This document shows positions 1-11,976 of a stretch of DNA of 64,000 nt, piece by piece. This DNA is from Byssochlamys sp. IMV 00236 (taxonomy: Eukaryota; Ascomycota; Eurotiomycetes; Eurotiales; Thermoascaceae). The notes under the pieces were generated by a model, which saw only the letters and a list, made by a program, of their open reading frames with translations, was not told the origin of the DNA and did not search any database. The first letter of the stretch is position 1; every line of letters begins with the position of its first letter. The position numbers and the translations under genes were made by a program. The stretch is from contig MSJH02000765.1 in the NCBI GenBank assembly GCA_001931875.2, positions 62,001 to 126,000 of the forward strand, written 5' to 3'.

Positions 1-3000
1 GGGTTCATATTTGGACTGAGATCTGAATACCGGCGCATCAAGAAGAACGTATGTGATGTTGCGGAGAACATGGTATTGAACTTGAATTAGATAGGTCTTC
101 CCAAGGATTTTCACTTCTATTGGGTCGGCTCTTTCATCTTCTGGATAGTTGATACCTCCGATGCATGGCACGACCCATATAAGGTTCTGATGACCCAAAT
201 TTTTGCCCATGAGCTGCGCCATTACTCCCAACCCACCAATTTTTATCTTTATGTCCCAGTCCTCGATATCGTACTCCATGGTAGCAATGAGGACAGTACG
301 TCGACTATCTCCTGCGTCCGCATTGAGCGCCTGCCTGTTGGATCTTTTGTCTTGCGGATATTTGAGGATCCTTGAAATGGCGTTGCTAAAACCTGCTTCT
401 GCATTGAGACGATTCCAAGTGCCACGCAGTTGGGTTAAGCAATTGCGGATTGAAAAAGGTACGATATGCTGCTTCTCAGAAATACCGAATCTGTTGAGTT
501 TGATCTGATAGAAGAGCTTCAGATATGCCCACACTGAGATCATAGCAGTGGCAACCGGTACTAGAGCAAGCAGGAGATAAAGGGTTAACTGCACTCTCCA
601 CGATCCGATTGGTATCTTGAAATATCTCAGGTTGCCATCATCCAAAGAAACTTTCCAGGAGAGATATGGAGAAGGCGGGGGATCTGTTAGGTTAATACGG
701 TTCGTCAACAGCGACAACGGTGGAATGCGATCGAGGACCCCGTCTCCATCCAGATCCCCAAATACTTGTGTCTCATCTGGCTGACCATCGGGATTGACTC
801 CCCATGCGCTCAACGAGAGTTGAGCAGGCCATTCTGCGAGGAAATCATACTCCCAGTTCCCGGTAAGATTATTCATGGTCATCTCGTTCTCGTAACCAGA
901 ATCGTATCCGAATTGATTGAATGATCCTTCGATCCAGAAATGGGGGTATCGCCTAGGTGGAAGGCCATAGATGCCTACATCTCCGTGTTGCCAATGGTCA
1001 CTGCTTCCTGTGATTCTATTCCAGTATTGCACCATGATATGTTCGCCGTCCCATTTTTGCTTTTTTGTTCCAGTCCAGTTCTTGGGTGGAATGGATTGGT
1101 CGCCACCTTCATATGGCATCCATTCACTGTAAGAAGATCCAAAGTCAAGGGTATAACGCCACTTGTCTGCACCGTGAGCTTTGTGAGAGACCCATAACGT
1201 TCCATTTCTTGAAATATCCTCGTAGAGCAGTGATGTACTGTAGTTAGCCTCCCTTGGCCAGACAATTGGGTTATCCATGGACCCTATTCGAAATATGAAA
1301 TGATCGACAGACTAGCATATTCGTTAGAGGTTTATTCATATTAGATCTTATATCACTCACATTGGTCATACGGTTCCCGTTCTTGCTGCTTGCGTTGCTG
1401 ACGATTATCTCGTGCACTCCGTGGAATACGTTTGTCAACTGGACCGAGTAATTGTATACGCTTGCGAGAGCTCCAGGCCAAGAAACCATTTGTGTTTCAG
1501 CGATTGTGTTACAAGAGACTGTACTCTTGTCAAGCTGAGCAGTATAATTCCCATAGGCCGTTGATTTAATTGAGATCGCATTCGTGATACTGTTGCAATC
1601 CATCTCTGATGAGAATTGAAAACCGATATATATACTCTCACCGGCATTTACTGTGGAAAGGATACGCCAGTCATGCCCTGGAGTAAACTTCGTAATAAAT
1701 GGTGAGGGTTCCACAAACACTTTCTTAGGAACGAATGCCTTGAATGACCAAGGAGACAAGGTTAACATGGACAGGCAGCCATTCCAACTCTCAGACCCCT
1801 CCAGCCTGTCATGGTCAGCAACCAGTATTTCGCATTAGATATCCAGCTTACCGTAGTTTTTTTGAACTCCTTTCTAGTGTATACTCCTCGAATGGAGGAA
1901 GCAGATTCTTTACCGTTGTTCCTGCGTCGAACGGTGAGATCAGTGCATCCTCCGAAAAGCAGTTGAATCTGTAGTCTATAGTCCTGTTATCATTTTGATA
2001 GACTAACCAAACGCTCTGGTTTCCTTGGCCTATACTAGTAAAGTCTTGTACGCCCCAGAACCGGTCTCGCAGTACACTCCACATGCCCGTCTCTGTGGGA
2101 GTACCATTACTCCCTGGTAAATAGAGATCATAGGTCTTATTCGAGAGCTGTTGAAGGTAGTACCCGTCATTCAAGACAGGGTAGTTCTGACGCATCTCAA
2201 ACATTGTTTTGATTAAGCCCCGAACAGGATGCGTTGGATCACGGTGGTCCAGACTGACATTGTCATCAAGGCAACCATACGAAGCACTTCCAATTGGGAA
2301 ATCGTGATATTTCACTGAGCCGACCTTGTAGCAGCCGTGCAGTTGCCATGCCAGGGAGGAAGACATAGGGGAACGTCCAAAAACTATGATTCTTCAGTGA
2401 TTCCCGCATCTAGGCTCTCGAGAAGTGCTACTCACCGTAATTGGCATTGGTGTTTTCGAGAACATAGAACGCCTGTTCTTCTCCCCAAGCAATATTTGGT
2501 ATCCCTGGCATCAACAAAGACACCACGTACAGTGCTAAGACTTGCTTTTTTGTGCCGTTTCTGATCGCTGGCCACCGAAAAACATCCTGGTTGGAGGTGC
2601 CATATAGATGACGCGGATCGAACTTTCCTGTGTTTACATTGACCATGTCATTCGTCTGGACCAGCCCGTTCCAGAGTTCGACGAAATTCGATGGCGGATC
2701 CCCTTCTGCTTCGAATGTGCCATCCATGCTAGAATCCAAATTAGCATCCGCACCAAACACCCAAAAAAATCACTTCTTACCCAAGGAATCTTGTCAGAGA
2801 GCGGTAAACACTATAGTGAAACGCAGATGCATCGAGTGCTGCCTTCTGAGGAGGTCTGATATGCATTCTATGGTCGCTATCGTTGGTCAAGGTGACAGCC
2901 TCTGTCATGTTCGTAATTGTCTGGTTTGTCTGTCGACCGCGACCGATATAAAGTGATCCAAACGAATTTCCAGATACTATTTCACCGGGAATGTAGAAAT

Positions 3001-4170
3001 TCTCTTTTCCAAACCGGCGGGCACAACGACGGATAGAATCTGACCATTCTGCCTGCGCATCGAGAGTAACCTGGATTGCCTTATCGATTCTGAATCCATC
3101 TATATCGAGCATTGCAATGGTAAGACAAGAAAAGTGTTCAAGCTTCTGCCTGACATCGGTTCGCCACTCCCTGAGGCGGTCCTGTACGAATGCAAACTTG
3201 CTGACTTGCCGTTGCCATTCTCTGTAATTTCCGAACGACGCAACTTCACCATACTAGGAAGTCGTCAGCAGATTCCCAACCCCACACAGTCAGTCTGGTT
3301 TACCTGATCGAACTCGCTGTCACGACAGCCACGAACAAAGGTTATCTGTGAAGTCACTCCTCTCCCGAGATCATCCCAGAATCGAGGATAGGCGCATTCT
3401 TCAAGCCATGAATCTCCAGGTTGGAAATCGTGATAACGACGCGATGACTTCCACACATGATCATACTCATAAGGATTGAATGGCGCGGATGTATTCAGGA
3501 AACCTTTGAAGCCGATAAGATCACCCATCCTAAAAGTTGTCAGCTTCTCTTTCTCTGTTGAAGTTACCTAATGCTTCCCACATACGTAGACATAGTATTT
3601 TCCAAAATGATATAGATCCCTCGTCTGTGAGCCTCAGATATCATTTCGCGCCAATCATATATGTTACCAAAGTGACGATCGAGAAGGGTCAGATCAAGGG
3701 GTGAAAACCCGTCTGATCCCCAAGGCATATTGATATGCGGCATGCCAGCAATATAGAGAGCCTGTGTAAGTCAGATCCAGCTCCTTCAGAACACATATCA
3801 TGGGCTAAAAATCTACCTTCACTCCCATGCCTTGTATGTAGTCAAAACTGTCCATCAAACCCCTTACGTCCCCGCCGTGTCTAAGTTGGTTCGAAAGCAG
3901 GTCATGCTCGAATTGCGTCCCGTTCGCATCGTCGTTGGCAGGATCACCATTCACAAACCTGTCGATGAAGAGTGTATAGAACGGGATTCGCCAATTGTCT
4001 GGAGATGGGTAGTAGCTGTGATTTTGCCACTCTCCCCAGTAATCCATAGGGTCTCTGGCTGTTTCATTCTCGTTGAGATTGAAACCAACTTCTTCGGGAT
4101 CATAGCGGAGGGCAGATGTCACCTGAATCAACAGAATACAGGAGTTGGTAACTACTGCCTGTAGTCTCAT
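1..4170 (-). CDS. ags: alpha-1,3-glucan synthase, 5' part (cut by left window edge)
   Basis: This gene encodes a plasma-membrane synthase that makes cell-wall alpha-1,3-glucan. The start at 4170 opens a signal peptide (MRLQAVVTNSCIL...) followed by the family motif LRYDPEEVGFNLNENETA. A GH13 amylase-like domain follows, with the nucleophile-region motif LDIDGFRIDKA near 3110-3080. After it comes an extracellular linker, one membrane segment (about 590-520, LYLLLALVPVATAM) and the start of the GT5 glycogen-synthase-like domain (IWVVPCIGGINYP, ITYVLLDAPVF), which runs off the window. Several short introns are clear, for example 1312-1360 and ones near 2390-2440, 1790-1850 and 3765-3820. All exons stay open, so this piece looks functional. 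The GT5 remainder and C-terminal multi-span region lie outside. Fungi carry several paralogues (ags1-3, agsA-E), and I cannot say which this is. Confidence 0.93.
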
Positions 4171-5716
4171 TGCGCTATATCCTACCCAACAGGGGGGCAG
4201 CAAATCAAGCACTTGCAAAACGCTTAATCCCAACCAGAGGTTACCGAAGCAAATGCTGAGAATGACCGTACGAAGGAATTAATTGTAGAAACAGCACACA
4301 ACGAGCTCGCACAGCTGATGTCTCCCATGCATGAACTAGGTTGCGGAAGAAAGCTCTTCCTGAACTCAGTGAGAAAGACAATTTAAATGATTAATGGGTA
4401 TATTGACTAGCCCTATGTAGCCCATGGCTCGAATATTTAGCACTTAGGAAAGGCAATGGGTGAGTAGCCGACTGATATTGAAGCATGATGAGGATATCAT
4501 AACAAATAGTACACAATGCATTGTCATCATACGCTTGTATTCAGTTTCACCATACAAAGAGATATCTTGTGCCAGTACGTGGCAGGGCCCAGTGACTTCA
4601 TCTAGGATAACTAGAGATCCAGCCTCGGAACTGCAGCTCCAAAGACGGATCGTGAGAACAACAGCATAATCAAATCCACATTCCATCACGATTATATCAC
4701 GCCGTTACGAGGAGTTCTAAACAATATGCTTTGTGTTAGGTTTTAGTATCACTAAATCATGGACCAGCTGGAGGAACCACTGAACACAGATTTGAAAACA
4801 GAAGAGATGGACATGGAGTTGCCCTGGCTGTGAGTATCTCAGCTTGGTCCCAAAGTATGATTTGAATTCTAGATCTGTCCCTTCAAGGATCCCTGGATAT
4901 AACCTGGCAGAATAAGATATGATCGGAACAAAAGGTCCGGTCAATTAGACTAGAGGCTGAATGTAGGTTTAGATGGGATTTATACTTCACTGCCAAGGAA
5001 TTACCAGTGATAGAGTTGAAGTATCAGAATCTCCTGCTATGTCTCCCCAACCGCATTACGGACCCTATCTTAGCTCATACTGTAGGCCGCTTAAAAGTAG
5101 CTTGACTATCATTTAGATTACCCAAACACGGGCTTATTTATCAAATCGAATTGCCTGAACAAATCATCTGTTGCATGCTGGAACTCTGTCTCGCAGCGCT
5201 CGATTTAGGTCAACACCCCCGAAGGTACCGACAGCAGCTATAGTATGGATCGTGAGGGGCCGAGTTCTCGCCCTGAGTCTCTGTTACAACATATGTACGA
5301 ATGTTGTTCAATAAACATGAGGTGTCGCACGGTTTTAGTGGTTCCTGGTGTCCATGTCCATGGATCGATAGTCTTCCCCGACACCATTGCGGCATGTCCG
5401 AGCTATCCGTTTCCAAGAGAGCACAAAAGAATATCCCGGGACACCAGGAGGACGGCCTTACCTCCGGCGTCAGATATGATTTCCGTATTCACTGACCGAT
5501 TTGGGGATGTGTCATAATGATCGGGCTTCCTTCGCACATCACGTACGGAATTCTAATCAGGAAGAAACATTTTTGCATCTTTCTTTTGAGCATTTCGCTT
5601 CTATCGTCAGATGAGAGGGTGCAGACAGGTCTATTAGCATATCCAAATAAAGGTCTTTACCAATCCAAGCATATGATCCAGAACAATCTGACTCAATGGG
5701 TCAATATTTGGTTCTA
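4171..5716. other. intergenic, glucan synthase promoter side
   Basis: This 1.5 kb stretch separates the glucan synthase start from the Tah18 stop. Only short open frames without recognisable motifs occur. It must contain the glucan synthase promoter and the Tah18 3' region. Confidence 0.6.
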
Positions 5717-7801
5717 TCACCACGTCTCCTGCTTATACCTTCCGAGTTTTTCCATTTCGACCAAGTACTTCTCCGCCTGTTCCCTAGTGTAATTCTCCAC
5801 TCCGCTGTGGTCTCCATGCTGAAAGGTCTCTATCAACGCCTCACGAACTGCCTGTGGCATCTTTCCAGATGAACCACAGATATACACAGATCCAGACAAA
5901 TCATGCAGGAGATTGAACAACATGTTGAAGTTCTCTCTGATGACATCCTGTACGTAGAACTTTTGTTTCTGATCTCGTGAGAAGGCCGTTAGTACCTTTA
6001 AATCAATTGTTTCCGAGAGCTGCTTCCATTCTTCTTCGAAGAAATAATCTGACGCGCGGTTGCGGCCGCCGAATACAAGGACGGTGGGTCCAATTGGGGG
6101 ATCTATACCCGGATTCTCTGTACGATATGCTTTTGCGATAGTAGCTTTCTCCCAGATCATGGCACGTAGTGGAGCGATGCCCGTTCCGGGACCGACAAGA
6201 ACGGATGGCCCGATAAGTTGCTTCATGGAGGAATTGAGTCCTCCTCGTTGCAGCTGAACTTTAACCGTGCTTCCTGGACGGAGGACAGAGAGGTATCGCG
6301 TGCATACCCCTTCCCGAATCTTCTTGATAACTGTCTGGTATCTGACGATGGCTATCAACAGCTCAAACTTGGTGCCACCGTCCGGGGTTTGTTTCAATTC
6401 TCCACCGCTTGCAATACTGAACTGTCGACCACGCAGAATAGGAAAGACGGAGGCGGCGTGCTGCCAGGGGATCTTGACGCTGTCGAATTCGTGAAGAACT
6501 TCCAAGATACTTCGTCGAGGCCGCGTCGTGTAGTCCCATAATTCATCTATATACTCAGGTTTCGTGAATTCCAACAATCGCTCTTTATGCATCTCATCAT
6601 TCGTATAATGGGCGATGGCGGATAAGAAGGATCGTCGAGGGATAGACTTGATGTCCAAATAATCTGACAGGAGAATCCGCAGTGTCAAATGTGGGAAGGA
6701 GACGAGGTAAGGAATCGGTGCTGGTGGCATATTCTTTTTGGACCGCAGGCCGACTCCAGGGACAAACTGGATGGGCTTATCAGCCTGTTCTTCCCAGCCC
6801 ATCATCTTTATCAGGTTATCAACATCTTGGGGGAAATTCTTCGGCATGATGGAGATCATATCTCCAGGATCATATTTCATAGATTCAGGGACCGTTAAAG
6901 ATATATGGCGGACATCTTGCCAATGTTTAGATGGCGTGACTCTTCTGTTCTGAGTGAGTTTGGCAGTGAATGTGTTAGGGATTGGTCGTTCGTCATGATC
7001 AAGACGATAAAGTCCTGGGTATTCGTCGTTTTCAACCCCGGACACTATCTTCACGTCTGGTTCTTTGAACACGGAAGGATTGCTCTGTTCTTCTAGGATC
7101 CATTTAGGAGGAAGCGGTACATCATCCGGTATCGGTTGCTGACCGGAAGGAAGGGGATACTCGTCGAGGAGATGCTTTCGCAGATCTGAACACCATGGTA
7201 GAAATGTAGCCTCGAGTCTATGAGCTATTAGTACGTGGCAAATATGAAGACTCGAAAGGACCTCACCCTTCTGGATGTTGTTGATCAGCTTCTCCGGATG
7301 GATATATCTCGTTAGCACCCAATTGTAGCAACCTCTTATACAGCTTCCGCGAAGCCCAATTGAACCTAACTAGTTAGCCGATATCTCATCTGGAGGCAAT
7401 AGAATTTGTCACCTACTTTGGATATGAGCTATCTCCTAACCCAAATAGTGCGAAGTTCACCCCCTGCAAGAAAGTGGGCGGGAGCCTCTTGAGCAGAAGC
7501 GTCCTCCAGAACGATCTCGCATTGGCTGGAAAGTCTCCCTGACCGGTGGTCGACACAGCGATTATCGTAATCGTATATGATGCTAAAGAATCCTATGTCT
7601 TCAGATGAGCGTTCTGAACTACAATACTGGAATGGATTTGCATACAGCTTTAACTTCATTAAGCTCGGCCACGTGAGTCGAGAAATGCAATCTTTCAGCA
7701 AGCCTCCCCAACTCCTCCGCTACCTCCTGTGCATTTCCGGTTTCTGAACCGTATAACACGATTGCTGATCTGTCATTCTCCCGATCATCGCCGGAACTCA
7801 T
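5717..7801 (-). CDS. tah18: NADPH-dependent diflavin oxidoreductase (Tah18/NDOR1)
   Basis: Tah18 passes electrons from NADPH through FAD and FMN to Dre2 in cytosolic iron-sulfur cluster assembly. Four introns-separated exons join in frame: 7801-7646, 7592-7417, 7365-7267 and 7217-5717, giving 643 residues, a normal family length. The flavodoxin domain (residues about 10-145) shows LYGSETGNAQEVAEELG, STTGQGDFPANAR and FGLGDSSYPKFNWA. The FAD-binding reductase domain follows (RQFSIAS, near 6420), then the NADP domain with GPGTGIAPLRAM (near 6170), VFGGRNRASDYFFEEEW and a C-terminal VYICGSSGKMP. The start is the first ATG before the flavodoxin strand; longer readings upstream use no ATG. Cytochrome P450 reductase is excluded because there is no N-terminal membrane anchor. 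The protein is probably cytosolic and essential. Confidence 0.95.
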
Positions 7802-8377
7802 CTTGATCAGAAGCGTCCGTACGGTTATCAGCAATATGAAGACTACGCGGGGTTGACTGGCCGGTCTCGGGGTTTGAGAAATAGTTTTCTTTTTTAGCTT
7901 CCACTTACTTAGTAAACTCCCCGCCCCTGGGAATGACGTCACGGTATGGCTGGAAATCAGAAAGAAAGATATGATCTGATTTCGTTCAATGGATAGATCG
8001 TTCTGCGCATAAATCAGGCGACGGTTTGAGTAACATGAGGATGTGGTGGAAGGCATATAAAAAGCGCGTTTGATTGGTTGAGTAGATGGACGCGGAAGTT
8101 TCCGATATATATATTTGCTACTATCCATCAACGAAACCTATATAAAGATGATAGAGTAGAATGTAATATGCAAACACTCCATTTTTTTATACTATGCCAA
8201 AGAAAGAGATTAACCATGTGCTTGTTGTAGGTAGTTAATTGCACTGCGCCGTGTGCAGCCATTTGGGCAAAACAGCATTTTAACACTCGCAACGCCTTTC
8301 CAGAGCCAGACCATGCGATTCGCTGTTGAACAAGAAAGAAAAGATAACAAGAGGGGTATCTTAAAGAGATAATCGGC
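7802..8377. other. intergenic, tah18 promoter and rpc31 3' region
   Basis: This stretch holds the tah18 promoter, with the CRE-like palindrome and a TATATATA tract near 8106, and the rpc31 3' untranslated region. I see no further gene. Confidence 0.6.
7934..7941. promoter_or_regulatory. CRE/ATF-type palindrome TGACGTCA upstream of tah18
   Basis: A perfect TGACGTCA palindrome lies about 133 bases upstream of the tah18 ATG. Such sites are bound by ATF/CREB-type bZIP factors in fungi. Function here is inferred from sequence and position only. Confidence 0.45.
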
Positions 8378-9242
8378 TTAATATGTGTCCTCATCACCAC
8401 CACCGCCTCCATCTGCGAAACCATCACCATCACCTTCGTCTTCTCCACCATCGAAGTATTGTTCTGCGTTGTAATCTCCACCCATTTCATCATCATCCTC
8501 AGAGAAATCATCATCAACGATCTCTTCTTCCCTCTCCTCATCTTCATCGAGGTCATTGCCTTCTTCATCCTCATCATGCGCCTGTCTGCGCTCCTCGGTC
8601 TCATCTTCATCATCGTCGGCCTTGCGGCGCTTTGAAATTTCCTCTTCGTCATCCTCCTCATCCTCAAAGCCACGCTTGAGACCAATGCGTTGTGAAGCAT
8701 CAAGACCGCCCTCTGGCTTATAGCTGGGCTGAATAGTCTGCCAGAGCTCTCGTGGGAAGAACTTCAGGACTGGGAAGCGTGAAATGTTAGAATTGCCAGA
8801 CACCAGTGCAAGATCCACACACTAAATAACATACCATAAGGTCTTCCCTGTAGCCTTGGAAGCGTCCGCTTCTTCTTCTGGTATTTCTCCGAATACGACG
8901 GCATCCCATGGAAAGGGTCAAAGTGCACACGAGCAGCGCTGCCCTTCTTTGCTGCTGTGCCTGATCCACCGAGAACGCTGTAATACGGGCCTTCATGGAA
9001 TCGTTCTCTCAATTCCCGATATAGGTTGACCTGTGACTGTTCCCGAGCGGAGAGCATTCTCGCAACGGGGACTGTGTATTTCTTGACGCAGTGTCAGTCT
9101 GGCTCGGCTAAATGGGCGAAGAGAATAAACCTACTGGAAAAAGAGGCGTAGGAGCAGTGTCCGGTTGACCGCCAGGCTCTGTATCCCAGGTGAACTCCGC
9201 ACCTGGGAGCTTCTTGCCCTTCTTTGCGCCGAATCGTGACAT
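8378..9242 (-). CDS. rpc31: DNA-directed RNA polymerase III subunit Rpc31 (C31/RPC7)
   Basis: Rpc31 belongs to the Pol III-specific Rpc82/34/31 subcomplex needed for promoter-directed transcription of tRNA and 5S genes. Three exons (9242-9135, 9081-8835, 8769-8378) join in frame to 248 residues. The N-terminus MSRFGAKKGKKLPGAEFTWD is the typical family start. A conserved middle (ERFHEGPYYSVL, HFDPFHGMPSYSEKY) leads to KFFPRELWQTI. The C-terminal 110 residues are a very acidic Asp/Glu tail with a short basic island (SKRRK), ending in a glycine-rich GGGGGDEDTY. The acidic tail is a known hallmark of this subunit and gives the TCATC-rich DNA at about 8390-8660. Confidence 0.93.
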
Positions 9243-9758
9243 GGTTTATCGGCCGCGTGTCACCAATGTGCTAGGGAGGTCACGGGAGCTGATCGGAGAG
9301 ACAGGGGTGATTATGCGGTCTTTCTTGGACCCAACATATGCGCGGCAATGAACAAAGAACTGAAGTTTTAGTTGTTTCTTTAAGAAGCCATTTGCAGTTT
9401 GACACTACGGAGAAAAAAGTTCCGGCGATTTCATCAACAGTTGCCCGCAGCTTTCATTTCACCGCCTTTGACTTCTTGCCGGAAGGGGAAAATAGGGCTT
9501 CTGCGCGAAAAACCTAAGAGCTACCCCGCGTCGATCAGCGATGCATGTTTTAGCAGCATTGATCTGCAACTGTTTTGAAAGTGCATAATAGGTAGTTAGT
9601 TGTATCGTCAGGATTTATGTTGAGATCCTTCCATATCATCCATAGGATGTCATGTTTGGTCTATTAATCATAACCTAGGTACTGATTGTAGCGGTATTGA
9701 TTTCTGGACAGGATCGTACATCATTCTAACATTCTCTATGTCATCATTAGAATCTAGT
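9243..9758. other. intergenic, rpc31 promoter and hsm3 3' region
   Basis: About 0.5 kb lies between the rpc31 start and the hsm3 stop. No open frame of interest is visible. Confidence 0.6.
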
Positions 9759-11720
9759 TTACAGCTCCAGAGCATCTACCCTGCTCCCTGCCTGTGATAT
9801 AGGACCCCCTGGACCCTCTGCCACCCGCTGTGCAAGTGTGCGGACGACATCATCGAATCCCTCCATCTGGCCTCTGTTCTCCTTGAGAGCACTGTGTAGA
9901 GACACCAGGACGTCATACTTTGCTGTGGCAATCCTCCAAACTGCACTCTCTGTATCTCCTCTGCCCCCTCCAACAAAATTTGCATACGACCGTGGCGGTT
10001 TGAAGAGATACGGTAGCACTGAAGTCAAGGCCGGTGGAGTGAGCACTGCCCAGAACCCTGTCAAAGGGAGTATTCCTCGCGAAGAGGGAGACAACCTGCC
10101 CAGCTCGTCCTCTGTTGGTAATCGAAAGCGACAGCTATTTGATCCGGTATCGGCCTCTTGTGACAGGGGCTGCCAGTTCGCTGTGATCACAGCCTTCATA
10201 AGGGAAAGGGCAGCCAAAGCGACGTCCGGCATGGCAACGATATCGGCGGCTGTTGTGGCATCGGTCCACATATTAGCATGACTGTTCAAATATGTGAAGT
10301 AGAGCACTCGAGCTGCCGCAGCCTCTTTTTGCCAGTTAGTGGGAGTCACGCTCGGGTTACTCAGATCTACCGATTGCGGTTGCTGAGGCTTCGGTGGCCC
10401 TTGGAAGATTCGTGCCAGGGCCTCGTAGCACTCCTTGTTCGGTGGATTCGTTGGAAGCGCCGAGAGCGGGTTTAGAGATCTTCGTCCTGCTTCCACAAGC
10501 ATCACTCTAGGCAAACAGGATAGTATAATAAGATCTCCCGTGGGGACTGTCCCATGAGCCCATTCTGCCGATGAGATTGAGAAAGACCGGTTGATCTTCT
10601 CTAGAATCTTATCTAGAGTCTCCTGGGAGTTCTGCAATAGATGGTTTGGATACATCTGTGCATACTGTGCAACATATGCCATAATGGGACTGGAAAGATA
10701 CAAGAGGTCGGTAATTTCCAGCTGCGAACCGTCACTCAAATAGTACCCCAGCAACGTAGAATGCAGCCCGTTCGCCTCGAGGAAATCAAGTGCAGGCGAT
10801 GAAACAGTGGACGTTGAACTGAGATAGTTCCTAGCCTCAAGACCTGGAGCATTGACTTGGAGAAGTTCACGGTAAAAGTTCAGCAAAGTCATATGCATCA
10901 AGACGTCCCCTGTATCAACCATCCGGCAGGCCGCGAAATGCAAGAGACTCGAACTTTTGTATTTGGCTTCGATGTCCGCTATGTGCGATTCTGACACTGC
11001 ATCCCATCGCAATAAGGCTGCTTTCACGATAAAGTCCATTAGCCTGCCTTGTGCCACTGTCCTTTCTCGTTTAGTCAGCTGGCCTGGTTGCAGGGCATCT
11101 GCGAGGCCGCATATCGAGAAGAAAAGTCCATAGACGTCCTTATCCCAAAATACTCTGCGCCACATAAGACCCTGGCCAGCAGCAGCAAATTCGTTTCTCT
11201 TATTCTGTCCATCACCATCTTCCAGCTGGCTAGCATGATCTACCTCAAGCAGAGACCATAAAACATCGAAGGCCGCCTGAGAGACGGCAGTTGCGGACGT
11301 GGACAGCCAGAGCTCCACGAGAGCTGAGACTAGCTCGGAGTTTCCAGCTACTATTGCTGCATCACTTGGCGTTCTCCCGGCCTTTCCCAGTAGAGAGAGT
11401 GCGAGAAGATTGACCGGCGGAGAAGGCGCCTTGATCCCCGCGATCAAGTTAACGGGAGGATCAACCGAACGGACATCAGAGAAGGAAAAGTATTCTGTAG
11501 CTTTTATTCCCAAAGTTGTCAGCGGAGTAGGATCTTCCTGAAGAACAGGTAGGAGCTGTGATATCCGTGTGAGCAAGGTCGCAGCCGCCTGGCGGTCAGT
11601 GTTCTGAGTAAACTCGGCCTTCAATTTCTCGATGGCGGGGCCATCCAGAGGCACAGATGGGTCACTTAAGACTTGATCAAGGTGCGATAGCACCGTTTTA
11701 TATGTTGGAGGGATAGACAT
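9759..11720 (-). CDS. hsm3: 26S proteasome assembly chaperone Hsm3/S5b-like protein
   Basis: This single-exon gene encodes 653 residues of all-helical repeat protein. Its N-terminus (MSIPPTYKTVLSHLDQVL) and the following helical blocks resemble fungal proteins carrying the Hsm3 N-terminal domain, related to human PSMD5/S5b. These proteins bind Rpt1/Rpt2 and assist assembly of the proteasome base; yeast Hsm3 was first named for a mismatch-repair phenotype. No catalytic motif is present, as expected of a HEAT-like chaperone. It is transcribed away from the COP9 subunit gene from a 256-base shared promoter. The family call comes from overall recognition and not from a diagnostic motif, so I keep some doubt. 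Confidence 0.75.
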   Translation of the reverse strand: MSIPPTYKTVLSHLDQVLSDPSVPLDGPAIEKLKAEFTQNTDRQAAATLLTRISQLLPVLQEDPTPLTTLGIKATEYFSFSDVRSVDPPVNLIAGIKAPSPPVNLLALSLLGKAGRTPSDAAIVAGNSELVSALVELWLSTSATAVSQAAFDVLWSLLEVDHASQLEDGDGQNKRNEFAAAGQGLMWRRVFWDKDVYGLFFSICGLADALQPGQLTKRERTVAQGRLMDFIVKAALLRWDAVSESHIADIEAKYKSSSLLHFAACRMVDTGDVLMHMTLLNFYRELLQVNAPGLEARNYLSSTSTVSSPALDFLEANGLHSTLLGYYLSDGSQLEITDLLYLSSPIMAYVAQYAQMYPNHLLQNSQETLDKILEKINRSFSISSAEWAHGTVPTGDLIILSCLPRVMLVEAGRRSLNPLSALPTNPPNKECYEALARIFQGPPKPQQPQSVDLSNPSVTPTNWQKEAAAARVLYFTYLNSHANMWTDATTAADIVAMPDVALAALSLMKAVITANWQPLSQEADTGSNSCRFRLPTEDELGRLSPSSRGILPLTGFWAVLTPPALTSVLPYLFKPPRSYANFVGGGRGDTESAVWRIATAKYDVLVSLHSALKENRGQMEGFDDVVRTLAQRVAEGPGGPISQAGSRVDALEL

Positions 11721-11976
11721 GACTGGCTCCGCGCATAATAGAGCCTAAAAGGTATCAGACGCCGTAATCTCAAACGGGATGACCTTAGGAGGCAATAACA
11801 GTAGGCATAACAGGATGATGAAGCTGCGGGGAGCTCGGAGATGCAAACCGAACAAACACCGCGGTGGGACATTAGACTCCGCGGTGTCAACGCTACAACC
11901 TTGTACACTCCCAGAATCATCATCTCACCTATGGTTATACTGTCCTTTGTGATACTGTTCATAGCGGTTGTTCAGT
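11721..11976. promoter_or_regulatory. bidirectional promoter between hsm3 and csn6
   Basis: The two ATGs face away from each other across only 256 bases. The interval carries CACCGCGGTG at 11857-11866, a perfect ten-base palindrome, and a second CCGCGGTG at 11879-11886. Their starts are about two helical turns apart. Confidence 0.6.

Noticed and set aside
4444..5517. Several 60-90 codon frames between the glucan synthase and tah18
   Set aside because: They overlap on both strands, show no family motifs and do not join by plausible introns.
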